This document shows positions 50,940-60,270 of a DNA stretch of 64,000 nt, piece by piece. Every line of letters starts with the position of its first letter. The first letter of the stretch is position 1. Under the pieces are notes generated by a model. That model was not told where the DNA came from and searched no databases. It saw only the letters and a list, made by a program, of their open reading frames with translations. The stretch comes from Cheilinus undulatus (lineage: Eukaryota; Chordata; Actinopteri; Labriformes; Labridae). The DNA is taken from the NCBI RefSeq assembly GCF_018320785.1, contig NC_054885.1:11902421-11966420 (forward strand), read 5' to 3'. Both the position numbers and the translations under genes were made by a program.

Positions 50940-52175
50940 CTGAATAATAACAACTCTCATCAAGCAACAAAAGGCAGCATAAATGGGTTGAAAGTGGCAA
51001 AGAAATGGTGGAGAAGTGGTGAAAATAGGTCAAAGAGTGAAGAAAGGGTAAAAAGGGGGTAATAATGGGCAACTAAAATGCAAAAAAAGGGCAAAAACAG
51101 GTGAAAAAAACAGATAAAAATGGGTTTAAGTGGCACACGTTGGTTTAAAATGGCATGGAAAGGACCAAAAAGTGGCAAAATTGGTCAAAATGACTGAAAT
51201 GATTAAGTAAGAAATTACAGAAAAAAAAGCTGAAAAAGCATATAATAAAAAAATAAAAGAATGAGTTACAAAGAAATAAATATTAAAAAGGAGCTCAACA
51301 ATAGGTGAAAAAAATGTTGAATAGGAGTTTAAAAAGTGGCACAAATGGGTTAGAAGTGGCACAAAAAAAGGCCAAACAGTGGCATAATTGGTAAAACAGG
51401 CATAAATCTGTAAGAGGTGTTAAAATCAGGTTAAAAGTGGCACAAAAATAGCAAAAATGACCGAATAAAGTAAAGAAAGGGGTTTCCAGTTGCAAAAACT
51501 GGTCAAGCTGTGGCAAAAATTGGTAGAAAGTGGCAAAAATGGGTTTAAAATTTTGATAAAGGGGGCAACATGAACGGGAAAATGGTGAAAAGGGATAGAG
51601 GAGTGGCAGAAATGTGCGAAAGTGGCAAAAATCTGTAGCAAGTTGCAAAGCTGGGTTAAAAATTGCAAAAAATAAAGTTAAAAATGGCTAAATGAAATAG
51701 TGAAAAGGGGTTGCCAGTGGCAAAAAAATAGGATTAATGAGGCAAAATGTTATAAAAATGCAAAAAAAAAAGAGCACAAACAGGTGGAAAAACTAGTGAA
51801 AGGGGTGTAAGAGGCACAAATGGTTTACATGGGTTAAGAACATACATAATAGGGGCAAAAATGTGTGGAAGAATGGACAAAAGGGGGTTAAAAGTAGCAA
51901 AATTGGGTTTAAAGGGGCAAAATAATAGCAAAAATGACTGGTTAAAGTAATGAAAAGAAGTTACCAGTGGCAAAAAAAACCGGCAAACAGTGGCAAAAGT
52001 GGTTTAAAAAGTGGCAAAATTAGTGGAAACAAGTCAAATGGTGTTAAAAGTGGCATAAATGAATACATTTTAACATCAGAACCCAAAAACAGCTTGATAT
52101 GCTTTTATCCCCTAGACTGAGATAAGTGTTAGCCAGGACGCTAGCACCAATGCTCTTGATACAAACATGCTCGCA
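50940..52175 (-). repeat. Degenerate GTGGCAAAAATGG array, right copy (inverted)
   Basis: Irregular units AGTGGCAAAAATGGGTTTAAA run for about 1.1 kb. The outer edge, GCCAGGACGCTAGCACCAAT GC at 52132-52153, is the exact reverse complement of 40706-40727. Similarity extends outward (TTGATACAAACAT against ATGTCGTTTGCATCA). Confidence 0.87.
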
Positions 52176-52380
52176 TTAATAACTAAGGAGGGCACCTTCT
52201 CAGTGTTTTTGGGCGGTCAGGCAATTCTGTGGGCAGAAAAAAAGCTTACCGTGCAGTAATTTCTTCTTTAAAGTCCTGAAGTTACACTAGAGGGCGGCAC
52301 AGTTAAAGAGAATGACGAGTGTTTAAAATAGCAGGAACCTTTGATCGGTCGCAGAAAGGGGGTACATATTTTTGACGGAC

Positions 52381-52444
52381 CAACATGGCGGCAAAATAAA
52401 ACGCAAAACAAATGCGTGCGAAATGGAAAGTGGTCTATTAACCG
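52381..52444 (+). promoter_or_regulatory. ccdc97: Candidate ccdc97 promoter and 5' UTR exon with YY1-like site
   Basis: CAACATGGCGGC at 52381-52392 matches the YY1-type initiator found at many housekeeping genes. A likely donor ACCG|gtaata follows at 52444, and the next acceptor (ttacag, 52587) opens the start-codon exon. If transcription starts here, the ATGGCGGCAAAATAA makes a four-codon upstream ORF. The TSS is inferred, not visible. Confidence 0.5.
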
Positions 52445-52631
52445 GTAATAATTAAATTTAGTGTTTTACTGCGTGGAGTTTCACGATGGACAGGCCTGTA
52501 TTTTTAGTTTCTACTTTAACAGAGCATAGCAAATTTTTGAAACATAGCAATATTGTTTGTTAGCATATCGCTTTTTATTTGTTACAGGCACTGGAAATCC
52601 GTGTAGTCAGCTAGCTTGCTTAAAAGTGGCA

Positions 52632-52766
52632 ATGTGGGGAGAAATAGACCCTCCAGTTAAAACTGAATCGAGTTTACAGGATATTAAAGACAAGAGTAAA
52701 ACCCCAAAAGAAGGAGAGAAATGTTCCCAAACAACAGACACAGCGCAGCCACCGCAGGAAACCCAG
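52632..52766 (+). CDS. ccdc97: ccdc97 coding exon 1
   Basis: It encodes [14 protein letters not shown] through PPQETQ. The ATG at 52632 follows an acceptor (ttacag at 52587) in the same exon, so a separate 5' UTR exon lies upstream. The frame has an earlier ATG at 52557, but that is 5' of the acceptor and would be intronic. Donor gtgaga, phase 0. Confidence 0.88.
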
Positions 52767-55700
52767 GTGAGACTGGCAGGTTATTTTTATAAACCTTTTT
52801 GTTAAGGTCATTGTAACTAAGTTCTTGTTTTGCTGCACAGTGCTTTAGCCAGGAAGAGTCTTCCTGTATAAATGCCATGATAGAGGCCATAGCCAAGAGT
52901 GGGAGTCCAGTGAAGAGCCAGCAGATAGGAGAGGCTGAGCTCACCCTGAAGGAGCGCAGAGAGGAGCTGCTGAAACAGTACAGGAGCAAACCTCTGGTGT
53001 TCATGGAGAGGTACCATGTACGTGTACACACTTAAATTCACCCTTAAAATAGTATCAGCTGTGCTTTACGCTCAGTGTATCAGAGCTACAACCCTGAGTC
53101 CAAAAAAGTTGGGACGTTGTGTGGAATAAATACAGAATGCAGGGATTTCCAGATTTCATCAAAATATATTCCATTCACAATAGAACAAAATAACATCAGA
53201 TGTTGAATCTGAGATATCTTACCATGTCATGGAAAATATTTTCTCAGTTTGAATTTTATGTTCTTCCGTCTTATGTGTTAGGGGAAAAGAATGCTTGCTA
53301 AAAATCTAACATCTGTTCTTCTGTTTTTTTCCTCATTAAAGGCCTTCCTAAAGCCCCAAGACCTCTCAGCGTTCACCCACGTCAGCTCAGATCCCCGGGC
53401 CCAGCACTACAGCAAAGTGATCCAGAGAAGAGCGGCAGGTTGTACCAACAGGACCAGGGTCAGAAACCAGCGCTATGCTGCTCTCAGAGCCCTGCAAAGG
53501 GGTATGAATTACAACCAAAAATACAAATACTCATACAAGTTCTGACTTCCTTTTTTTGTTGCAATAAAATCACAGGCCAGGCAGTGTGAAATTGTTCTTA
53601 CCCTTCCTGTTTAAAACAATGGAAGTCCTTGAATGCTTTCGGTCCTTGCGCTGATTTTTTTGTAATTTTGTTTAAAAACCGATCTTAACTGTTTTAAACT
53701 TGAACCATGTGATTGTCCTGTTCTCCTAACTCATCATTCCTCTTCCACTCATTTAGAGGGTCAGTATTTCAGTGAAGAGCAGATGCGGATGAGGGAGCCC
53801 CTGCTGTATGAACAATATATCGGCCAGTACCTGACTGATGAAGAGGTGAGTGTGTGATACCATCACTGAACTAAGTTGCAAATTCAGAAAAAGTTGCCTT
53901 AAATTAACATAAAATGACTAAAACTAACCCTAACAAGCAGAACACCCTCCCCTCTCAGTGCCTAAGATAACCATTACCTCCTGTCTTTATTAAGTTTGCA
54001 TACTTCTCTTCTCAGTTTATTGTCTTATAATTTGTGACTGGTTTAGGTACTGGAGCGCTCCCAGGAGGCCATGCAGGATGATGCACAGGGAGCACCAGCA
54101 GGGGGCACAGGAGGGCTCGCACACCTCCTCCTCAACTCCTACCAGGAGCGCCTCATCCAGAACCGTCTTCAGGAAGAGCAGGAGAGAGAGGAGGGGGCCC
54201 AGGAGGAGGAGGAGGATGAAGAAGATGAGGGTGGGTGTTGATAGAACACATTTCTACGCTCTCTACACCATCTCATTCTGAACTCCTCCTTCTGATGTCA
54301 GCCACATTTTTTGTCTGTTTGCTTCAGAGGATTCTCCCCAGCAGAAAGGATGGGAGCCAAACCCAGAGGAGAAGGCTCTGCTAAGGGAGGAGTTCATCAG
54401 CCAGATGCACCAACGCTTCCTGGACGGCAAAGACAAGGATTTCAACTACAGGTCAGTTCTAGCAGAACTTGATGCAGTCTCGGGGCCTGATTTGTAAAAG
54501 GGTTGTTATGCTTTTTCTCTGTGCAAATGAGACAAAAGACGGGCTAATTCACAAAACCACTCACAGTGGGTCAAACAAGCCGTTGTGCATTCTTGTGTGG
54601 ACAAATTGGCCCCTTTCAGTGTAAAACGGTTAATTGCTAAGACACAAACACTTCTACCAAACACAACTAGATTGTAAAACTACAGTTGACAGTCAGAAAA
54701 CATAAACACTCTAGTGTTTATACAAACTTCTGGTGATTGGGAAAACAACCCTGCCTCTGCAAAAATAAATGATTGGTACTAACTGAAGGAACTTTGAGGC
54801 TGTTTGAGGCTTTCAACATTTAACTGCTGAGGCATATAGTTTATATTGAATGAGCGGTTTTATATTGGCAGGCACTGATTGAATTTTTTTGTACTATTAA
54901 TCATTTTCTTTAAGGATAACTGTTTTTTGTTGCCCTGAATTTTGGTGAAAAAAAGGTTACATAACTGAGCTTTGCCTTCATTCCTATTATAGCATGGATT
55001 CATCCAAGGCCTTAACTATATTATTTCTGCTCTGGCATTTAAAATGACAAGCTTAGTTACCTGTCTGGTGCCAAGTCTTGATTACAATATTTTCTGCCCT
55101 TCGTTATGCCACAAATTCAAGTCTAACTATTAGTTTGAGACAGCTATTATTGACATAACATAAAACAGGAACAAACTGAACCATGCATTCTTTGTGATTC
55201 AGGCCGTCAAACTCTGTAAAGGCTGCGTTTGACATACACATATTAAAAAAGCATTAACCTGGATTGAGCTCTAAGTGATTGATCACATTTTCAAGGACTG
55301 CCTGCTTTATTTTTTATATAACACTTAAGTGTTTCTTACATAAACTGAACCTGGCCGATCACCAAGGTACATTATATTGACACTAGTATTTGGCCAATTG
55401 TTTCAATCAGACCTGTTTGCACAGGTGTGTAAAATCAAGCAGCTAGCCAAGCAGTCTCCATTTACTAACATTTGTGATAATAAATGGGTCGTTATGACGA
55501 GCGCAGTGACTTGAAACGTGGTACTGTGATGGATGCCACCTTTGCAATAAGACGGTTTGGGAAGTTTCATTCCTACCTGATATTCCATAGTCAACTGTGA
55601 TATTAAAAGAATGTGGAAGCATTTAGGAACAACAGCAACTGAACCACAAAGTGGGAGACCGCCTAAAATCACAGAGTGGGGTCAACAACTGCTATGGTGT

Positions 55701-57417
55701 GTAAAAGTCGCCAACGCTCTGCTGATTCCATAGCTGTAGAGTTCCAAACTTCAACTGGCGTTAACGTAAGCACTAAAACTGTGCAGCAGGAGCTTCATGT
55801 AATGGGTTTTCATCAAGACCAATGCCAAGCATTGGATGGCGTGGTGTAAAGCACACCAACACCAGACTGTGGAGCAGTGGAAATGTGTTCTGTGAAATGA
55901 TGAATCGCGCTTTTCTGTTTGGCAGTCAGATGGGTGAGTCTGGGTTTGGCGGATGCCGGGAGAACACTTCCTGCCTGACTGCATTGTGCAAATTGTTACA
56001 GGGTATTGGAAAGTATTAAAAGGTGATAAATCAATTTTGGGAAAATTAAGACCCTTAAAAAGTCCTATCACAACTTTATAAAGTCTCAAATTTTTAAAGT
56101 ATATTTTCTGAATTAGCTGTCCAAGAGTTTGAGTCCAAAAAACATTGTAAGAGTGTGTGAATTTATTCATTTTTATTAAAAACAAAGATGAACAGGTACA
56201 TAAAAAACCTAGGCTATTGTAACATAATGGGAAAGTGCAAATTTGCAGCGTCCTGGCTGGAAATGCTGGACTTCAAAGACTGGTTGCAGCCAGTAGAGGG
56301 GAATGTCAGGGAGGTATATTGTACATTATGCAAGAAGAAGTTGTATCATAGTGGTCTATAGTCTTTATCACAAACTAAAACTGTTAAGTTAAAAATATCA
56401 CTGATGTAAATGGTTACAGCTTGAAGTGGTGGTGAGGTATTAAAAAATATTGAGAAGGTCTTGAAAAAGCCTTAAAAAGGTATTAAAATTAACTTCAAGA
56501 TTCCTGCATATACCCTGTGTTAAGTGTAGTGGAGGAGGGATAATGGTATCAGGCTGTTTATCAGGGTTTGGGCTAGATTTCTTATCTCCAGTGAAGGGAA
56601 TCTTAATGCTTCAGCCTACCAAGACATTTTGGACAATGCTATGCTTCCAGCTTTGTAGCTACAGTTTGAAGAAGGCCCTTTTCTATTCCAACATGGCTAT
56701 GCCCCAGTCCACAAAGCAAGGACTATAAGAACATGGTTTGATGAGCTTGGTGTGGAAGAACTTGACTGGTCCACACAGAGCCCTGACCCCAGCCCTATTG
56801 AGCACCTTTGGGACAAACTGGAACCGAGATTGTGAGCCAGGCCTTCTCGTCCAACATCAGTGCCTGACCTCATAAATTCTCTACAGAATGAATGGGCACA
56901 AATTCCCACAAAAATGACCCAAAATCTTCTGGAAAGCCTTCCTAGAAGGTTGGGGGCTGTTACAGCTGCAAAAAAAGGACCGATTTAAGCACTGGCACCT
57001 GAATATGCCTTTACACAGGTGACCAAAAATTGTCCATATAGTGTATATTCCAACCAATGTTTTTTCCTTTTTGCAAAAACAGCTTCTGATTGGTATATTT
57101 TCTCTAAGGCACATGCCAAGAGCAAGGTCTACACAGCTTCCTGGTATAGAAACATGCACAGATCTAAAAGACAGATTACACTACCACTCATTAAGTTTAA
57201 GTGTGTTCAAGTTTTCCTCAGAAATATTTCTGAGCTTTTATTGTTAAAAAAAAAAAAACAAATAATTTGTGTTCATTACAGTGAGGTGGATGAGAACCCA
57301 GACTACGACAACTTGGACATTGTCAGCAGAGATGCAGAAGATAAATACTTTGATGAAGATGATGAAGAAGAAGAAGAGGAGGTGGAAGACATGGAGGAGC
57401 AAAACATGACAGGATAA
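52632..57417 (+). CDS. ccdc97: Coiled-coil domain-containing protein 97 (whole gene, 7 coding exons)
   Basis: Coding exons: 52632-52766, 52841-53017, 53342-53501, 53757-53845, 54047-54230, 54328-54451, 57282-57417. The sum is 1005 nt, 334 residues plus stop; human CCDC97 is about 343. All introns are GT-AG with matching phases. The protein has the DUF2052 layout: KPLVFMERY, a conserved [14 protein letters not shown]-type block, [26 protein letters not shown], then an acidic coiled coil and the signature [20 protein letters not shown] followed by [10 protein letters not shown] and an acidic tail. CCDC97 is nuclear and, as I recall, has been found with SF3B/U2 snRNP components; its molecular role is not well defined. 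Intron 6 (2.8 kb) is mostly a Tc1/mariner-like element with a nested insertion. The gene diverges from the MRTFA-like gene and converges on the SAND gene. Confidence 0.96.
52841..53017 (+). CDS. ccdc97: ccdc97 coding exon 2
   Basis: It encodes [20 protein letters not shown] and on to [11 protein letters not shown], the start of the conserved DUF2052 region. Acceptor tgctgcacag, donor gtacgt, phase 0-0. Confidence 0.94.
53088..53270 (+). mobile_element. Tc1/mariner-like terminal fragment in ccdc97 intron 2
   Basis: It reads ACAACCCTGAGTCCAAAAAA then GTTGGGACGTTGTG and CACAATAGAACA, the terminus of the AACCCCAATTCC family. Confidence 0.8.
53342..53501 (+). CDS. ccdc97: ccdc97 coding exon 3
   Basis: It encodes [20 protein letters not shown] through [18 protein letters not shown], matching the R-rich RLRNRRYAALREL block of human CCDC97. 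Acceptor attaaag, donor gtatga, phase 0 to 1. Confidence 0.94.
53757..53845 (+). CDS. ccdc97: ccdc97 coding exon 4
   Basis: It encodes [20 protein letters not shown] then [10 protein letters not shown], the best-conserved block of the family. Acceptor catttag, donor gtgagt, phase 1 to 0. Confidence 0.96.
54047..54230 (+). CDS. ccdc97: ccdc97 coding exon 5
   Basis: It encodes [20 protein letters not shown], then [20 protein letters not shown] and a run of glutamate and aspartate. This is the predicted coiled coil; the acidic run has a counterpart in human CCDC97. Acceptor ggtttag, donor gtgggt, phase 0 to 1. Confidence 0.93.
54328..54451 (+). CDS. ccdc97: ccdc97 coding exon 6
   Basis: It encodes [20 protein letters not shown] then [20 protein letters not shown]. 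The [10 protein letters not shown] signature is diagnostic of CCDC97. Acceptor gcttcag, donor gtcagt, phase 1 to 2. Confidence 0.96.
55340..57050 (+). mobile_element. Tc1/mariner-like element filling most of ccdc97 intron 6, with a nested insertion
   Basis: The element contains TGAAACGTGGTACTGTGATG, AGCCCTATTGAGCACCTTTG and the terminal TTGTCCATATAGTGTA, the same family as at 34960 but in the opposite orientation. At 55999 it is interrupted by a 519-bp segment with CAGGGTA/TACCCTG ends. The transposase is broken by stops and frameshifts. Confidence 0.85.
55999..56517 (+). mobile_element. hAT-like MITE carrying a BED-finger-like fragment
   Basis: Ends CAGGGTATTGG and GCATATACCCTG are inverted, with TGTTA on both sides (55994-55998 and 56518-56522). 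Inside, a plus frame from about 56227 reads [20 protein letters not shown] then VYCTLCKKK before a stop. The SWLE-FKDWL-YC-LC-KK pattern is that of zinc-finger N-termini in hAT transposases. Confidence 0.7.
57282..57417 (+). CDS. ccdc97: ccdc97 coding exon 7 and stop
   Basis: It encodes [20 protein letters not shown] then [11 protein letters not shown] and an acidic tail ending EEQNMTG, stop TAA at 57415-57417. Acceptor cattacag, phase 2. AATAAA at 57515-57520 is a well-placed poly(A) signal. Confidence 0.96.
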
Positions 57418-57514
57418 CCTAGATTCCAGCTGCTGTAATGGAACTGTAAATATAAATGTGTGAATTAAGAGTGTTTGTGTTAAGTTTTGTTACACTTTAA
57501 CACAAACAGTTAAA

Positions 57515-57520
57515 AATAAA
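57515..57520 (+). terminator. ccdc97: Poly(A) signal of ccdc97
   Basis: A canonical AATAAA lies 98 bases after the stop codon, followed by a T/GT-rich stretch suitable as a downstream element. Confidence 0.7.
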
Positions 57521-58361
57521 TGTTTTGTTTTTATGTTTTCCACAGGCCTCAGCCTCCTTTAATGCCATTTATGCTTCCTTTTAGTTTGACACTTAAGAAA
57601 ATCCTCCATGTTTTGTCTCAAGCTGGAGACGCACAATGACGTTGTATCTTGCATGCTGAAACAGGCACAGCCGGATTTGTATTACACATAATGAAGCTAT
57701 TAAAATTACTGGTTTGCCAAAGTAAACCAGTTTGACTAACTGGAAAGATAACTTTAATCTGCCCTTTAGTTACCAGGCAGGCTGCACTTTTCTGTTAAAC
57801 TTCTTTCCTATGCCCTACAAAAGTAGACAGTGTCATTCATTCTTTGAATACCAACATAAACCAAGGAATATGAGCACCTTTTAAGAGGGGGTAGAGATTT
57901 TTCTGACATACTTGTGAAAAGATGACACAAAAAACCCACTTATACACTTTTTTAATATGTTGAATATTAAAATTTTGTCTCCAAAATCTGGACATTTTAA
58001 ACATTTTAAGAAAAACAACAGTAGTTCAGCAATTTGAAGAAAAGGAATTTACGTGATAAAACACTGCGAGTCGTACAATACTGTGACTTAAATCTGTTCA
58101 ACACCACCACATTTCATAAAACTGTTACCAGACAGTGAACCATATTAGTATAAATACATGAAAATATCCTCATGCATATAGAAAAAAAATAGTTTTTTTT
58201 GCATATCTGATAAGAAACTAAACATAAATAAATCTCCACTTTAACATTTTTTTTCCAACAACCATTACAATATTGTCAAATGTAATAAATATGTTACTAC
58301 ATGATCAAAGAACCATGTATTTGAAGGGTTGATGGCCGAGTGGTAAGGTTGTGCCCTGTAT

Positions 58362-59430
58362 ATAGGTGCATCTGAAAAATTGGAATATCATGTAAAAGTA
58401 ATTTTTTTCCCGTAATTTAATCCAAAAATTCAAACCTACACATGTTCTAGATTCATGGCACACAAAGTGAAATGTTTGAAGTCTTTTTTGTTTTAATCTT
58501 GATGAGTACAGCTGAAAACATCAGAATATTGAATATGTTAAAAGTCCAATTTGCAAAGATATCCTGAGCCTTCATTGTCTCTCTATGGTTTAGTTCACTC
58601 AACCACAATCATGGGGAAGACTGCTGACTTTGACAAATGTGCAGAGGACTATCATTGTCACCCCTCACAAGGAGGGTAAGCCACAGAAGGTCACTGCTTA
58701 AAGAGCAGTCTGTTTTCAGAGGTGGTATCAAAGCACGCTCATGGAAAGTTGACTGGAAGGGTGGTGAGAAAAGGGAGGAGCTCAGCCTTCAGAGGACTGT
58801 CAAACAAAACAGATTCAAGGGGAGCTTCACAAGGAGAGGATGAGGATGGAGTCAGATGATCAAGAGACACCTCACACAGATGGGTCCAGGAAATGGTCAA
58901 CATGGGTAGGGAGCCATTCCTGAACCACAGATGTCATAAGTGTCTTGCCTGGGCTAAGGAGCAAAAGAACTGGTCTGTTGCTTAGTGGTCTAAAGTCCTG
59001 TTTTCAGATGAAAGTATATGTTGCATTTCATTTGAAAATCAAGGTCCCAGAGTCTGGAGGAAGATCAGAGAGGCACAGAATCCAAGGTGCTTGAAGTCCA
59101 GTATTTTTAGTTTCCACAGTCAGTGATGGTTTGAGGTGCCATGTCATCCACCGTGCTTTATCAAGACTAGACTCAATGCTCAACAACAGACAAAAGGCTG
59201 AAGGCTGCTATCAGAGCAACCTTGGCTTCATAACACCCCAGCAGTGCCACAGAGTGATCAGCTCTGCACCATGTCACATAGATGCAGTAACTCATGCAAA
59301 AGGATCTCCAGTCAAGTAGTGAGTGCATAAATGAGCATCATTTTCCAGAAGGGCAACATTTCTGAATTATAAATCATTTTTGGACTGATGTATAACATCA
59401 GAGTATAACATAAAACTACAAACTAGAGCA
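58362..59430 (+). mobile_element. Tc1-like transposon (AGGTGCATCTGAAAAA family), decayed
   Basis: It starts TAGGTGCATCTGAAAAATTG. Interior blocks GTAAGCCACAGAAGGTCACT, CATGGAAAGTTGACTGGAAG and TCAGATGAAAG-then-CATTTCATTTGAAAATCAAG encode a broken DDE transposase (SDES-x-CISFENQGPRVWRK-like). It lies between ccdc97 and the SAND gene. Confidence 0.8.
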
Positions 59431-59449
59431 TATCCCAATGTGAGGCTTA

Positions 59450-59690
59450 AAGGGATAGTTTGATATTTTTGTAGTTTGGTCGAATGAGGTACTTGGCAAC
59501 GGCAGTGGCATTAGCCTCCAGGAATTTCAGTGAGCGATGCCCCTTTAAGAAGGACTCACTGGTCATACCGGCTATACCGATGGGTACACTCTATCCGTGT
59601 AATTTAGCAAGTTAAGGCAAACATGGGCCAAGAAACAGTGCTGACTCAAACGTACGCTCTTTCAAAAATAATAAACCATTTCTAAGGAAT
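59450..59690. mobile_element. TTAAAGGGATAGTTTGATAT MITE fragment
   Basis: It starts TTAAAGGGATAGTTTGATAT and runs to CTTTCAAAAATAATAAACC. The middle part is related to the segment at about 31455-31610. The TTAA start suggests a piggyBac-type MITE, but the right end is not clear. Confidence 0.5.
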
Positions 59691-59836
59691 GTGCATTAGG
59701 AACGTAAGGACAATTTATAGGTACATGTCTGTGCAAAAAATTTGACAAAAAAGTCACTTATTGATTGTTTGGTTATTTCAAGCTTAGTAGTCATGGAATG
59801 CATGCACCACATTTTCACTGGTTAAACATTTTTTTG

Positions 59837-60270
59837 TTATTTTTTATGTTTCTTTATTTCTAAAGTGTAGTATTCCTCCTGCAACTTCAAGACTTTCAAC
59901 TGCATTTTGATTTTCTCCCTCTTCAGTTGTTCAAGGTCCATCATGTCCTGATCACAGCTGGTCGAAGGTCTGGGGATGGATCCTCCCATTTTGGTTTCAG
60001 GCAGGATTTCAGAATTTTCTGCAGAATGAAGTAGAGAATCTGCTGGTTCAGTTTTTACGTCTCTTTGTCCGTCTTGCATCCTTGTATCACTTTGAGTTAA
60101 CTCCTCTGGAGCATTGTTTTCATCTGCAATGAAAGCTCTGACAGGCATCTGCATATTTTTTAAAGGAGATGCTTCTGCTGCTGAGTCCAGAGAGTCTTCT
60201 TGTGTTGATGTGATTAATCCTCTCTCTGCTTCTTTTTGTGTGTCCCCGTCCAACGGACCTCGCCAACTGC
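59837..60270 (-). CDS. SAND gene exon i: C-terminal exon and stop
   Basis: It encodes GSWRGPLDGDTQKEAERGLI through a polar region with a SUMO-type site (DVKTEP) and ends with a predicted helix MDLEQLKREKIKMQLKVLKL then QEEYYTLEIKKHKK. The stop is TAA at 59839-59837. The helix resembles C-terminal coiled coils of MADF/Myb-SANT-like and other transposase-derived factors (my inference). Acceptor gcgaag is atypical in its pyrimidine content. Confidence 0.85.

Noticed and set aside
58331-58356. tRNA-Ser/Leu-like text GATGGCCGAGTGGTAAGGTT.
   Set aside because: Cloverleaf cannot be completed; the sequence runs straight into a Tc1-like terminus.
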